A stretch of 64,000 bases of DNA from Pagrus major (taxonomy: Eukaryota > Chordata > Actinopteri > Spariformes > Sparidae): NCBI RefSeq assembly GCF_040436345.1, contig NC_133238.1, forward strand, positions 12,292,126 to 12,356,125, written 5' to 3'. Both the position numbers and the translations under genes were made by a program. Below the pieces are notes generated by a model. That model worked only from the letters and a program-made list of their open reading frames with translations, had not been told where the DNA came from and did no database searches. Of the stretch, positions 1 through 12,170 are shown in pieces. Within the stretch, counting starts at the first letter, position 1; every line of letters starts with the position of its first letter.

Positions 1-1112
1 CAGAAACAGAAACTCTGCTGCCAACATCAAAGCTCACAGGTACATCAATATTAAATATAACTGGCAAAGATCTGAAAGAGGGGATTGCAGTAACTATTGT
101 AAGACAAAATAATACTTTATCTGTGCCTACATCTAACGTTTACATCGTTACATTTCAGAGGGAACTAATGTACTTTTTACTCCATTACATTTACTTATCA
201 CAGCTGCTGCTGTTATTTCTTATTTTGGACACTCAAGCTTGTGAAAAACTTATAAAATACACTGCATTGTTTTAGTTAAAATCAGCTTCCCTTCAACCAG
301 ATACAACATAACAGTGCTGCTTAAATCCTCTGGAATCATTATTGAAACTTAAACTTGTTATGGAGTATTTTTACTTTATTAAAAGTTTAACATTACTTAT
401 CTCTTTAGGTTTATGAAGCTGACATGTCACAGTTCCTCCTCTTATTGCATTTCAGAAGCGCTGTAATTCTCCTTTTCCAGTGAACCACCTGCAGTTGTAA
501 GGTTTTAAGGTTTCAGACTCCCCCTAGTGTTTGGTATTAGTATTGATCACCCATCCACCACCCCATAATGATAATAGCAGTGTGTCTCACTGTAATTAAA
601 TACATTTTCAGACCTTTCGCTTCATGCCTTTCACACTGACATATGAAATCTCTCCACTATTCGTATTGTTTTGTGTTCCTGAGAAAAGTAGGATGAAAGA
701 TAATAGCTGTCATCATATTAATCACAGGGCTGACAGTCTAGCAGCAGTGATGAGATCAAATTATTGATCCCTGTGGTGAAACTGGGTCACTGCAGAAACA
801 AGACGAATGGAGAACAAACATAAAGCAAACGGTGGCAAAGGCAACACAACATTAAACACAGAGTTTGTGGGTGTTATAGACCTGATTTAATCATACTGTA
901 CTGAGAACTATTGATTGTCATCAGTATTTAAAATTACTATTGATTTGGAAAACCGAGCATCTAAACAATCAACTCTCAAGACTCATTTTGCTGCATAAAC
1001 AATCCATAAAAATATTAAATTTGTCCAGAACCAATTAATTAAATTCAAGAACAAGTCTAAGTTAAAAAAAAGTTTAAATTAAACTCTGTTTTATTCTCTG
1101 TCCGTCCATCAG
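1..1112 (+). other. Intron of kcnh7
   Basis: No coding exon is recognisable. Around 100-200 there is a short stretch resembling a common teleost interspersed repeat (catttcagagggaactaatg, then a run like tactttttactccattaca). The remainder is unremarkable AT-rich sequence ending in the acceptor tccgtccatcag. Confidence 0.8.
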
Positions 1113-2328
1113 ACTGGAGTCCCAGATGACGTCAGACATCCAGGCCATCCTGCAGCTCCTCCAGAGGCAAACCACAGCCGGTCCCCCCGCCTACAGCACC
1201 GTCACCTCCAGCCCCGAGTACCAGAGGCCGGCCATCAGAGTCCAGCCGGTGTCTGCAGTCCAGACAGATCTCAGCCTCGCTCCCGCTCCCGCTCCGCCTC
1301 GGCCACAGGTACTTCACTCTGCTTCAGCACCGAGCCAGGGAGGAGGGGAGGGTTGATTTTACATAACATGCTGCATTTTTAAAAGAAGAAACTGCTGGTG
1401 TGTGACACAATTACAGTATTTTACAGTTTGGCTCAGTTTCAGTTTGGCTAAAAATGTAAATTCAATTAAGTAAAACACAGAAATTAAGTGAAAGAACATG
1501 ACACCCTCCAGGTGAGAGTGGGCCTTGTGCATCCACTGCAGAGCGTCCAGTGTCCAATGTGTCCTTAGTTACAGGTCTGTAGTCATGGAGAGGATTTCTG
1601 TGATTTTAAAGCAAAAGTGAGACGTTGAAATGTGATTTCTGCTTTTCCTTAAAATTAAGTAAACTGAATATGTTTGGGTTTTGACGTCTTTCTCTGAAAA
1701 AGACAAGTAATTAAACATGTAAGCTTTCACTCTTTGAAACTTTGGTATTTGGTATTAAAAATACTTTGGATTTGAGTAACTGAAGTAAAAACACATGTTT
1801 GTAGAGGCATCTTCAATGATTCAGTGATCCGTCTGCTTCCTAATAAGTATTCAAACTTGAGTCTGTATTCTGCTGTGAGCTGTGAAAACTGAGCCATGGT
1901 AAAACACTGTAAATGTTTCCAGTTCCTATCAGACTGTGTCAGGAGCGGGTCAGCTGCTTCTGTCCAAACACACATTTGTACGGTGTCTGTGTGTCGTCTG
2001 TTTCCTTTCATCTATCTATCTGTAGTGTCTCTGCCAAATGGCTCATGACGCCCACTGTCTCCCTCAGAGCCCCGGCCCAGAAAAGGCCCAGAACAATTCC
2101 AAAGAAACCTCCCCGGTCCTCCTTCACACAGAGACTCTTCCAGACGGGAACTTCGCCGCCACACACACAGAGCAGAGACACACACACAACAGCGCGGACT
2201 CTCTAGAGCAACAGCAGCCTCCGAGGTTCCCCTCGGGCCGACAAGCCTCTCTACCTGACGTCCCCAGCAGCTCAGGAATGTTGGGACTCCACAGGCCAGT
2301 TTCTGACCCGGGGCTTCCAGGAAAGTAG
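1113..2328 (+). CDS. kcnh7: ERG-type voltage-gated K+ channel, C-terminal two exons (partial)
   Basis: Two coding exons, 1113-1308 and 2068-2328 (TAG at 2326-2328), are visible; the rest of the gene lies left of the window. The first exon follows tccgtccatcag, starts one base into frame and ends in phase 0 before gtactt. The second follows ccctcag. The product is the cytoplasmic tail of an ether-a-go-go-related channel, a plasma-membrane potassium channel shaping repolarising current. The first exon encodes the family's conserved helical motif [19 protein letters not shown] followed by PPAYS. The second ends with [12 protein letters not shown], which matches the end of KCNH7 better than KCNH2 or KCNH6. 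Between them is a low-complexity stretch rich in Ser, Pro, His and Thr that is poorly conserved in the family. Position next to gca agrees with the mammalian order. Membrane and cyclic-nucleotide-binding domains are not in the window. Confidence 0.92.
1309..2067 (+). other. Last intron of kcnh7
   Basis: The intron runs from gtacttcactc to ccctcag. A second plausible acceptor (ctatctatctgtag, ending 2025) lies upstream. Only the later one keeps the frame into the conserved C-terminal motif without added residues. Confidence 0.75.
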
Positions 2329-4895
2329 ACTGCCGGTCTCCTCTCAAAGCTTGACTCAGGGTCTAAGAAAGAGACTGAATATGCAAAGGAAACAAACTGT
2401 AGACTTTTCTTCCATTCCTTTTGGGAAAAATCTGCCCCGCCCTTCCAACTCTCTGATGTATAAAGTCCATTTATACAGAGGTATTTATACACTATATTAT
2501 TAACATATGTAAAGTCATCATCTTACCGTGTACATACTTCAATAGAACACTGCCAGCAACACGAGGCACCTGATGTGCTTTTTCTAAAGAGAGATATGCA
2601 TGTTTCTGTTTCTCATGGTTCCTTTTAGTTTCTGGTGCATGTTCCTCACACACACTGCAACTCACCAGGCAATCAGGTGTGATCTTGGCATGCTTACAGA
2701 CTACTGTAGCTATCAAGTCTCATTTTCTACGACTCTCCCCCTCTCCGCGGGGACAAAAGCTACTTGAAACTCCCTCCGAGGCATTTCTATACTCCACACC
2801 GCAGCTTTGAAGTTCATCTTTTATCTGCAGCTCCGAAACGATCGGCGACAGTGGAGGTCTGTCTGTATATTTAGCGTGCCTACTATACACAACATTGCCA
2901 CAAAAATCACTTCTTATTCAGCTCCAAGTCCAGACCGCAGTGGAACAATAATGTGTGTCGACATCTCATAGCACAACAAGACTGTTGTCAGTCTTTGAGA
3001 GCAATAATGATGAAACGAACTGACTTTAATACGCTCTGGAGGTTATTTTATACAAACCAGAGCGAAGAGAAAAAAAAAACAGCATTTTATGTTGTGAATT
3101 TATTTGTTAGGATCCGTCTCAAACATCAGGGCGTTTCAGTGGTTAACTGTAAATGTTCAACACAACAAACTGAATGCTTAAATTGTGGATTTTAGTAGAT
3201 TTAAAAACATAGAAACACCTTATAACCACCTGCATCATGTCGATATTACGTAAGCTTGGTTGTGGGGTGTTTGCAGTCAGTCAAGATGAGGATGTAACGG
3301 ACATTTACGCCGAGGCAGTTTGGGGATTTTAATGACTTCTACTAATACTCGTACATCATCTGACACGTGTAACTAGTTACTCCCCAACACTGTTTGTAAT
3401 CTACAGCTCTGTAAGTTCCTTAATGTATATTTTTGACCCATCAGATTTTCAGGAGACCCACCTTGTTGAAGTACATTCTTCAATCATTGTCGCAGATAAA
3501 GAAAGGTTGTAGAAATGATTAAAAACCCCGAACTGCCTCAATTTAATGTCCTTTACAAGTGTGTGTAAACGACTGCAGCTGTCAGACAGGAAGTGACGTT
3601 CTGAATCTTCTTCACAGCCGGAGGGAAACTCTGACTATCACGCGATAGTTTTTGGTTGCATGCTTTAGGTCTTCCATTATCTTCTTAAAAAGACAATTTA
3701 ATCATCACTAACAAAGCATCATCAGAAAAACCTAAACATTAAAAAAAAAAAAAAAGTTCATGTTTCGGGCCGAGGACGCAGCTCAGCCTTCAATAGCCTT
3801 AGCTTTATAAGCCTGCTCTAGCCTTTACAAACAACATGGATCCAATGCAACAGACACCTGCTTCTCCACCGTCACACATGTAAATGTACTGAACCTGAAC
3901 GTTTTTAGGCTGAACTGCATGACGAAAATTAGCCATTTTAGATTTCTTAACTACACGAATTCCCACACGAGCTCATGTATTGCATGGAGACTGCACTCAA
4001 CTTAATTATTAAAAAGGTCTCAATCAGCTGTGTGTGACATGTATCGACGCATAAGGTCCAGCACATAAAACTCAACCAGAGATTTAGAAACAACGGTTAG
4101 ACCTATTTTTCTAAAACAAAGTATTTAATTTGCCATTATTTTTCTATGTACCTTGTTTGTTTTTTAAAAAGCCCCTGGTGTTAGTTAGAACGGTGTGGAC
4201 TGCTGGTGGGATGATGAAGGTGATGAATGCACTGCAGAGCCTCTCAATGTAGCAGCAAGACGTCAGTGACGGGCAACACTTTGAGCTTCGTGCTGTTGAA
4301 ATAGTTTGTCTTGAGTTGATATTGCACATTGATTTTCATGTTTCTACATTTTCCGTCTGAACGTACTCAACTCTTTACTCTCACATAAAGTCCGATGGAA
4401 ACCTCCTCGCCCCTCGGTAATAACATCAAAAGCTCATGTTTCCTACGCTTCAAGAGGAGCTGAAGTGAAGAGGTGATGGCAGGATTAAGATGGACAACAC
4501 AGATGTTTCCAGCAGGACGCGGGGTGTTTTCTTTGATAAGCTTTCTTTCCAGAGCACAGATGTAGAACAAAAGTTGCTGAGGCCTAACTCGACATGTCCA
4601 ACGGCCTGAAAAGAGTCGTCCACTGAACTTTCATGGGATTTGCAAACTTTTGCACAGAGATTAGAAAAACTTGCTGTACTGGATATAAATGTCACTTTTT
4701 AAATCTAGTGCTGTTCACAATTGTTTTTATGCATTTTTTAAATGTTTGCCACTGTATTTTATACAATGCAACACTTAACAGCTAATTTGAATGTTTCCGT
4801 TCTTAACTATATTTAAAGAAATTAAATATATTGTGTAAATAGACTGGGGAAAAAATGCGCAATTGTATAAATTAATAAACAGAATGCATACTGAT
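2329..4895 (+). other. Probable 3' UTR of kcnh7
   Basis: No ORF of note and no splice-consistent exon is seen after the kcnh7 stop. An AATAAA at 4874-4879 is a candidate polyadenylation signal, implying a 3' UTR of about 2.5 kb. Earlier AT-rich stretches could give shorter ends. This is inference from motif position only. Confidence 0.45.
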
Positions 4896-4910
4896 TAAAA
4901 AGTGTTTATT
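4874..4910. terminator. Facing polyadenylation signals of kcnh7 (+) and gca (-)
   Basis: AATAAA lies on the plus strand at 4874-4879, and TTTATT (AATAAA on the minus strand) at 4905-4910. If used, cleavage of each transcript would fall inside the other's signal region, so the two convergent 3' ends would overlap by a few bases. Confidence 0.45.
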
Positions 4911-5769
4911 GTGAGTAACAAAATATGATCTTTACTACAACGTGTCATGCAGAGCTGACTCTACTGCAGTTTATACATGTGAAAAACTGAACAGAAACAT
5001 GGACAACAGAATGTTTACAGCATTTGTAGCTATATAATAATAATTTTATACCTCAGTATCATTAATAACAGGTGTCAGTGTGGATTTAACACAGTCACTT
5101 TGGCTTGTTATGAAGCTAAACTACATCTATGATCTACTGTCGTTAGGCTCAGTAGAGCTCTTATAAAACAAGTGCACAAAATATCAAACATGACAACTCA
5201 TAAGTCATGATGCTTCCATTACTATAAAGTTATACTTTTAATATATTAGAACATACATTCAGAGATTATAATGGCACAATAGGTGACAGGATCCTTATAC
5301 AATCAGCTCACATTGCAGTTTCCAAAGCCAGAGCTTAATATTCACACTTATATGATGGTTAGTAGATTAATTCCTACATTATTCCACTGAAACCTCCATC
5401 CCTCAAAGCCACTATGTGTAAAGAACACTTTCATAACATACTGACACTAATCTGCTTTTATTTTGAAAAAACACATAAGGGCTTTAAAGACACTGACATG
5501 TTTATCTATTATATTCCCTCTAATGTGGATACATACTGTGTTTATGTGTGTGTGCACCTGATACACCTTCAGCACATCCCTGTGTCACATACAAGACTAA
5601 AGCATTACAGCAAGCGTTACAAGCAATGGGTACTTCTGTCGCGGCTCATGACAGCTCGGTCTGATATACTGGCCTCCCTCTGCTTTGCTGTGAGGCAGCG
5701 CTCCGCAAACCCACCACTGATTGGTTCGTTAAATGCCCTGACCTCGTGGTGTGGGACACACAGCAGCAC

Positions 5770-8700
5770 TTAGATGGCCATTGTGCAGAGGATGAACTGT
5801 GGATAGGGAGAGCAGAGACAAAGAGTGTCAACAACCACAGAGTCGTTTTGCGAAATCACCCACAGGAGCTCGACAGGAAACACTAATTAAAGCTGCACTC
5901 ATGCTGAGACGGCAGGTCATTAAAGCAAGGGATGAAGAGCAAAAAGTTGGTTAATTTATCTGTGCACCAGGGACTGTAACAATTAAGTAAGTGGGACCAA
6001 AATACCTGGTTTAAATCAGGTGGAATGAGGGGGCTGTACCAAAATTATTAGGGGCCAAAAATGGGGGAGGAAAATGAGCAGAACATGTAGCCCTATACGG
6101 CACTTTGGGGCTGTTGATTATGCTAAAGATCAAACCCAAACTGCATCTCCCCCCCATGGACAGGTGATGTATGTCAGGCTGAAACAAGTGACAGGTGGTA
6201 AATGTTAAATCAGGGGAAGGATCCAAAGACAGTTTTCATAAAGCTGTGCAGGCTCTAGTGGAACATAAGCTTCATTCTAGTCATTTTCATACAGTCCCTC
6301 AGACACTTTGATACAGGCTAAATAAACTGTCGGATGGAGTGAGAGCTACAAAAATAAAACAGGACTTTGTGAGAGGTGGACTTACATCATCATACTGGAA
6401 GTTGACAGAGCCCTGATGCATGGTATCTCTCCGCCTGAAGTTGTCTGTAACAGGAAGAGCGAACGTTCACAGCACAATTTCAATAAAGCTAATTTCACAA
6501 CAGCTGAATGTCACAGCACTTCAGAGATAACACCGGGGATTACAGGTGGAGGAAAACCAGAAGCAATCTCGCTGTCAGTTCACATTTAAAGTCTGCGTCT
6601 GCACAGAAGTCGGGTTATTTCTATCCACCACAGATCCCGGCTCTGTGTTTCTTACCTGTGAGAGCTCGCAGTTTGACACAGCAGGCCACGTAGTCATCGA
6701 AGAAGATCCTTCCTCCTTTGTTGTAGCGCTTGATGATGGCGTTTAGAGCCTGAGGACTGACACGGTAGCCTGAAAACAAAATGTCAGAGTTACTGGATCT
6801 TTTTCTTCTTTCAACATTATTCCTGTGAGGCTGTGAGTGAAAAGAGCAACTTCACACGACTGTAGAGCCCTGCCAAGGTTTTCAGAAAACACTGAAGGAA
6901 GTGAGCTGGTATAATATTATGATATCAGTAACACAAGACTTTTGATTTGTATTTGTCAACATTTGGGATCAGGTGCAATTTTAGTGACAATGGCAAAGAC
7001 TTGATGAGCCAAACCTGAGGAACAAACAGTCACATCTGATTCTGCTCTGATCCTGAGCCATTTACCGACGGGAGGAGAGCTCAGAGATTATTTTTTAGCT
7101 TTTGGGGTTAAGACTGGATTCATCTTCACTCCTGTGTATCAACCTGACTGCAGCAGTGATCCACAGTGCCTGGTGGGTGCCGAATGGTGAATGTAGACCT
7201 GAATTTAAACACACAGACACACACACTCTTCTTGTGTGCCATTGCTGGCTAACGTTAGCTCATGGCCAATGTACTGAAGTAATCCAGCTGTTTGCGGTGG
7301 ATAAACACTGCATGGGTGAGGCGAATAAACACAAACGATCCTGCAGTCAAACTGGCTTTGCTGGTGGTTAATACACCATTAAACAACCACCACTGCTGAT
7401 GAAAATCTACCTGATGCGACTAAGGCACAGATGAGGTAGGTTTAAAAGTGTATTCATCTTAAATTTTGTCTCGTTCTATTCAACTTTTATTATAATGTTT
7501 ATGAATGTTATGCAAGAAATTTGATTGGCTGAAACTGCTGTTAGATTTGTTGGTTCGGGGCTATAATACTATGAAAAGTGTTACAAAAGTGCATTTTGTC
7601 TGAAGTTTTAAAAAAACCGACCTGATCAAAATGCCACTATAAGCCACTAATATTTTTATTCCTCCATCATAACTCCTGCTCTTAAAGGCTGACTGTCAAT
7701 TCTTGATGAATATATGTAATAAAACATTTGAATATGGAGCACATGTAGTAATGTTTTCCTCTGTTGAACTGTGGATAATATTCAGCATGTGCCTCTACTG
7801 TGATCACAAGCATGATAAGTCAGAGACGGATCGCTCTAATCAGCTCATATTAAAGCCTAACTGACTCCTATGAGGTCTAATTAAGTGTCATTAAACATTC
7901 TGATCAACATCAGACCCGTCATCTCGATCATGTTAATCATCCATCACGTTAAACTGTTCGACCCCTCACCCATAGAGCTGATTGCCTGACTCATCTCGTG
8001 AGGCTCCACAGTTCCGCTCCGGTCCTGGTCGAACATCATGAAGTTCTGCTTCCAGCCGTTCAGAGCGGTGAAGAGCTCCTTGAACTCATTGAAACCCATC
8101 TTGCCCGTGAAGTCCCTCTGGCGGACGTGTGGTTAAGATTTAATAACAGCTGACTGAGAGTGGTGAAAGCATTGAGTATGATTGGAAAGATCAGGGCTGG
8201 AGGTGTTGATCAGCACACGGATGTTTGTTCTGGTACAAAAAGGATACATCAAGCATTGCGATCATGATCCTGCACGACTCCAGGCTGAATGCTGTGAAGA
8301 CAACAAAAAAAGTGAAGGATTAGATTCTCGTGGTGGCTCCGTAGGACTCGTGTGATCCAAACATTTCCCATAACTCCAAAAGTCAACATTTATTGAAAAA
8401 GGATAGATGTAATCATTTCCAAAGTTCACAACACGTTATTATCTGACAAAATATTCTGCTTCAGTCCATATTTCTTCACATTTACTCTTTAATCCATTAA
8501 GACCTGGGGCGCCCATTAAAAATGTGTTCAAACACCTCAGGCATTGTTTGAAAACACCTCCTAAAACCTGAGGGTTTTCTGAAAAACTTGTCAACGTTAA
8601 CTATAACCTTTATTTCTCAGCCTCTGGAGCAGATGGGAGCTTAACTTTGACTTTGATTGGACATTATTGCTGATGCTCTGATGTTCATTAACAGATCACA

Positions 8701-11700
8701 GTGCATTTCTTCAGTCACCAGTCTTGAAAGTGAAAACATCATCCAAAACACGCTCACATCGCATCAGGCTCCACAGGGAGAAACATGCAAATGTCGCGCC
8801 CGTCACAACTCATGACGGCAGACAATGAAAGCTTCATTCACAAACCTCAATAGAGGCTTCATGACACGACATTCGGTACAGATGAGTCATTTAATTGTAT
8901 AATCCAATTGTAAACATTGGACAAGTAGCTGTTCAACCCGCTATCATATTAGCAGGCATGCTCACAAAACATCCTGAGGCTAAAAGTTTTATCCTGACAA
9001 AAACCTGCTCATACTCAACTGACTGTTGCAGGTAATGTGCTCATGTATCAGTGTTGTGTTAAAATACTAACTAAAAGCTCATTTTGGTGGCAGGGGAGTG
9101 ATTAAGGATCCAAATCTTAATCTTAATGTACCCAACCTTTTCTCACACCACTTGGTTTAACATTTCATTAAGTGTTAATTAAATAAAGACAAAGTTAAGG
9201 CTGATTTCTCTTCATTACCACAATAAATTGGTGCCATATGTAACATTACCCGTCAGCTTTAACTACAATCCCACAGTATCAACATGCAGATGTTGTCTGA
9301 TGAGAGATACAATCTACTTTTATACGGCAGTTCATTTAGCTGATGATCCTGTTACGGTATAGTCAGGTGCTTTAGAATATATTGTACACATTTATTGTAG
9401 TAATTATTTTTCTTTGTGGTTTATCTTTTTATAGTCACAGTACCTGTCAGGTGATCAGTAGGTAAAGGTACTTGTAAGGTGTGTCCCTGCTTTTGTGTCA
9501 TGTCTGAGGAAAGGCTTGCACCCAAAACGTCACATGGTGGTAATAAATGTTCTTAGGTGTGTGAGGACTTCATGCATGGAACCTGTGACGCATGTTTTAA
9601 AATAGTTTTGTATACTATTCATCCTCGTGCTCTTGTAAATTGATAAATCATTTGTTTCACATGAACTCACACAGACATGTCAGCAAACATTGTGCACATT
9701 GTCGATGTGTTTCAGCAGTGGTTTAAGAAGCCATCGCTCACTTCCCCTCTAGGGAAACCCCACCTGACTGCTCCTCACAAACTGCAGAGAAATGTGAGAG
9801 CCCTCAGATTCGCTACTACAAATCCAAGAGCAAGTGAAGGCATGTTACATTCTTTGGCTGTCAAAGAAGAATAAAACACTCGGCAGCATTAATCCTAACT
9901 GAGCGATATAAAATAACTCGCAGGAGGGCTATGATTATGAAGTCAATCATCCTCTTGTGTGGAAGGGAGAGTGGTGAACTTACGAGAGTAGCTGCCGGTG
10001 AAACCAGACTGGGTCAGACACCTCTGGAGCTCCTCAGCGTCGACTTCACCGTCCTGCACAGAACAGGAAGCGATATTCAGACATCTTAACTCTCAGAGGG
10101 ATAAAAAAGGTTTTAAGGAGACTGGTCAAGTGTCAAGTGATGAGAGCAGAAAAACAACAAAATAAGTTATTCTGTTGACATTTCTTCACACTTACCTGGC
10201 CTGCGATGGCTGTGAAGTAACCCCACATTGGATCATTGGCGGCTGGTTGTGGGGCGCCGTATGTACCTGGAAAGCCTCCTCCATAGGGGGAGGGATATCC
10301 TCCCTGGGCTGGTGCGCCTCCCATTTGCCCACCCATGGGCCCACCCATAGGGCCTCCCATGGGGCCTCCCATGGGCCCTCCCATGGGGCCTCCTGGCATT
10401 CCTTGGGGCGGCATCCCCTGAGCTGGCATGCCTGGCATCGGACCCCCATACTGAGGCAAGGAACAGAAACAAGGCAGCTCGATCAACATTTTGTTTCGTA
10501 CTGTAAGTGCGTCAAAATGTTAAAGTTTACACGCTTTAATGCTCAAAAACACATCAGTTTTCTCATACTGTCCAGTGCTGCAGCTCTGTATTCCCCCTGT
10601 CTGAAACACTCTGTTTTAGCTCCCGTCTCTTTAAGGCCGGCCCCCCGAAAACCCAGTCTGCTCTGATTGGTCAGCTCACACACGCCTGAGCTAACACCGC
10701 TCACTGCGTCTCTGGTCGGCTCTGACATGTATTCAGCTTCCAGTTAGCCTCACTTCTATAACTAAATTATGTAAATGTGTGACATGGTGACGTAGTGATG
10801 TCACAAAGTTACGGAATTAAAAGGCAGGACTACTTCAGGAGCAGTGTTTTCTGTGGGAGAGAGGAGCTCTCGTTGGCACAGACTTAAGGCTTTTTTACTT
10901 TTGAGACCATTTACATGCATAAGAACCTAATAGTATATAACACACTTAAGGAACGGGAAAAATCAAAAATACATAATAGGTCTCATTTAAGAATGGGGCA
11001 AAAAAGTTACCTTGCATGTTCAGCATCATATAAAATGTGGTTGTGGTGGGACTGAAAGACGACGAATAACACTCCCTTCATTTCAAATATACAAACTTGC
11101 CGGTAAGCTTTTCATGCAAATGACTCATTTCTGTTTTGTGTGTGTGTCTGCTTAAAATGCAACCATTTTACAGGACCACTACTATTGTCTCTCATTTGAT
11201 CATTTTAAGAAGACTATCCCACTTTAAAGCATGCAAAACTTTGGATTTAGTTACTGGTGCTTTATATTAATCATGACGAGTAGTGTGTGAAGCTGACCTT
11301 TGACCATGTCACCTCTGGAGGCCAGTTATTGGCTTGATGGTAGGCATTGTGGGTTTGCTAAAACTTACTTTAACCTTCTTAAAACAATCATTTTAAGTCT
11401 CACAATGTGCCAATAACTTTTGAATAACTCTCCAGACAGCAGATAAAAGCAGAACAGGGTGTGTCTACTGTCCTTTGGGTCAGAGTGCATTCACCAGGAC
11501 ACTTATAATTACACCAAGTGAGTATTTTGTACTAATCATGTCAAAATAATTGTATTACAGTACGATATATATAGTCCTTTAAGGGGGTTTGGATAAGCAC
11601 ATCACACTGCATGTCAAGCCTCTTCACACCCACACGCAGTGGGCGACAGGTAATGTGGTTTCACTCCTCAACATTGAGGGACGTTCATACCGGAAGACAG

Positions 11701-11982
11701 AGTTAATGTTAATTTCTGACAACTGTGAGCACAAATATGGCTCCTGAGTTACAAAAGACACTCAAACAAAGCCCCCTACTGTGGTTTTGTGGCGTATGTG
11801 TGTCCACATTTATACAGAAGGCAGGAAAACATGTCACAGCACATCTTCGGACAAATTATCGGAAATTCACTGCCACACGAGCCCCGGGCTAGCTTTTTAT
11901 GCTAACCAGTGCAGCTCGCTAATCACCATAATATCACGGTCACGGGTCTTTTACTCACCCCACCGTAGCCTGGATAAGCCAT
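5770..11982 (-). CDS. gca: Grancalcin, penta-EF-hand calcium-binding protein
   Basis: Eight coding exons (minus strand): 11959-11982, 10196-10450, 9984-10053, 8248-8291, 7970-8117, 6656-6769, 6386-6444, 5770-5796. They total 741 nt, 246 aa, all phases closed. Grancalcin is a soluble cytosolic protein that dimerises and binds membranes and partners when calcium rises; in mammals it is abundant in phagocytes. The start is MAYPGYGG, shared by grancalcin and sorcin. It is followed by a Gly/Pro/Met tail with repeated GGPM units, then [15 protein letters not shown] (EF1). EF2 is [12 protein letters not shown] and EF3 is [12 protein letters not shown]; both have good ligand residues. EF4 ([11 protein letters not shown]) and EF5 lack full ligand sets, as usual. 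The C-terminus TMAI matches grancalcin rather than sorcin. Exon number matches the mammalian gene. The tail is longer than in human GCA (217 aa). Sorcin is the alternative, disfavoured by synteny. Confidence 0.93.
8292..9983 (-). other. Intron 3 of gca
   Basis: About 1.7 kb between exons 3 and 4 with no coding content. I see no repeat or regulatory motif I can name in it. Confidence 0.7.
10451..11958 (-). other. Intron 1 of gca
   Basis: About 1.5 kb separating the 24-nt first coding exon from the Gly/Pro/Met-rich second exon. Nothing coding is seen. Confidence 0.7.
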
Positions 11983-12170
11983 TTCGTGAGATGGAGCGAG
12001 CTGTCACAAGTTTAATATCTTTGAAGTGATTGTCGTTGATTTGTACACGGTGCTAACTTCCGATAAGTCCGAACAGATGCTACATCACATCCGAGCTGTC
12101 GAAAGCTGCCGGAAGTGATTGAGTGACCGCGCAGATAAACCAATGAGCGAGAAGGAGTAGGAGAAGCCCC
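11983..12170 (-). promoter_or_regulatory. Probable gca promoter
   Basis: Immediately upstream of the gca start on the minus strand the sequence is locally CpG-richer. It contains an ETS-type core CCGGAAGT at 12109-12116 and a CCAAT on the plus strand near 12140. No TATA box is evident. This composition fits a housekeeping-type start; transcription start inferred, not shown. Confidence 0.45.

Noticed and set aside
2012-2492. Long minus-strand frames opposite the last kcnh7 exon
   Set aside because: They are antisense to a coding exon with a strong C-terminal match and have no splice or domain support.
10175-10666. 163-aa plus-strand open frame over gca exon 2
   Set aside because: It is the antisense shadow of the Gly/Pro/Met-repeat exon; the minus strand has correct splice sites and a family match.
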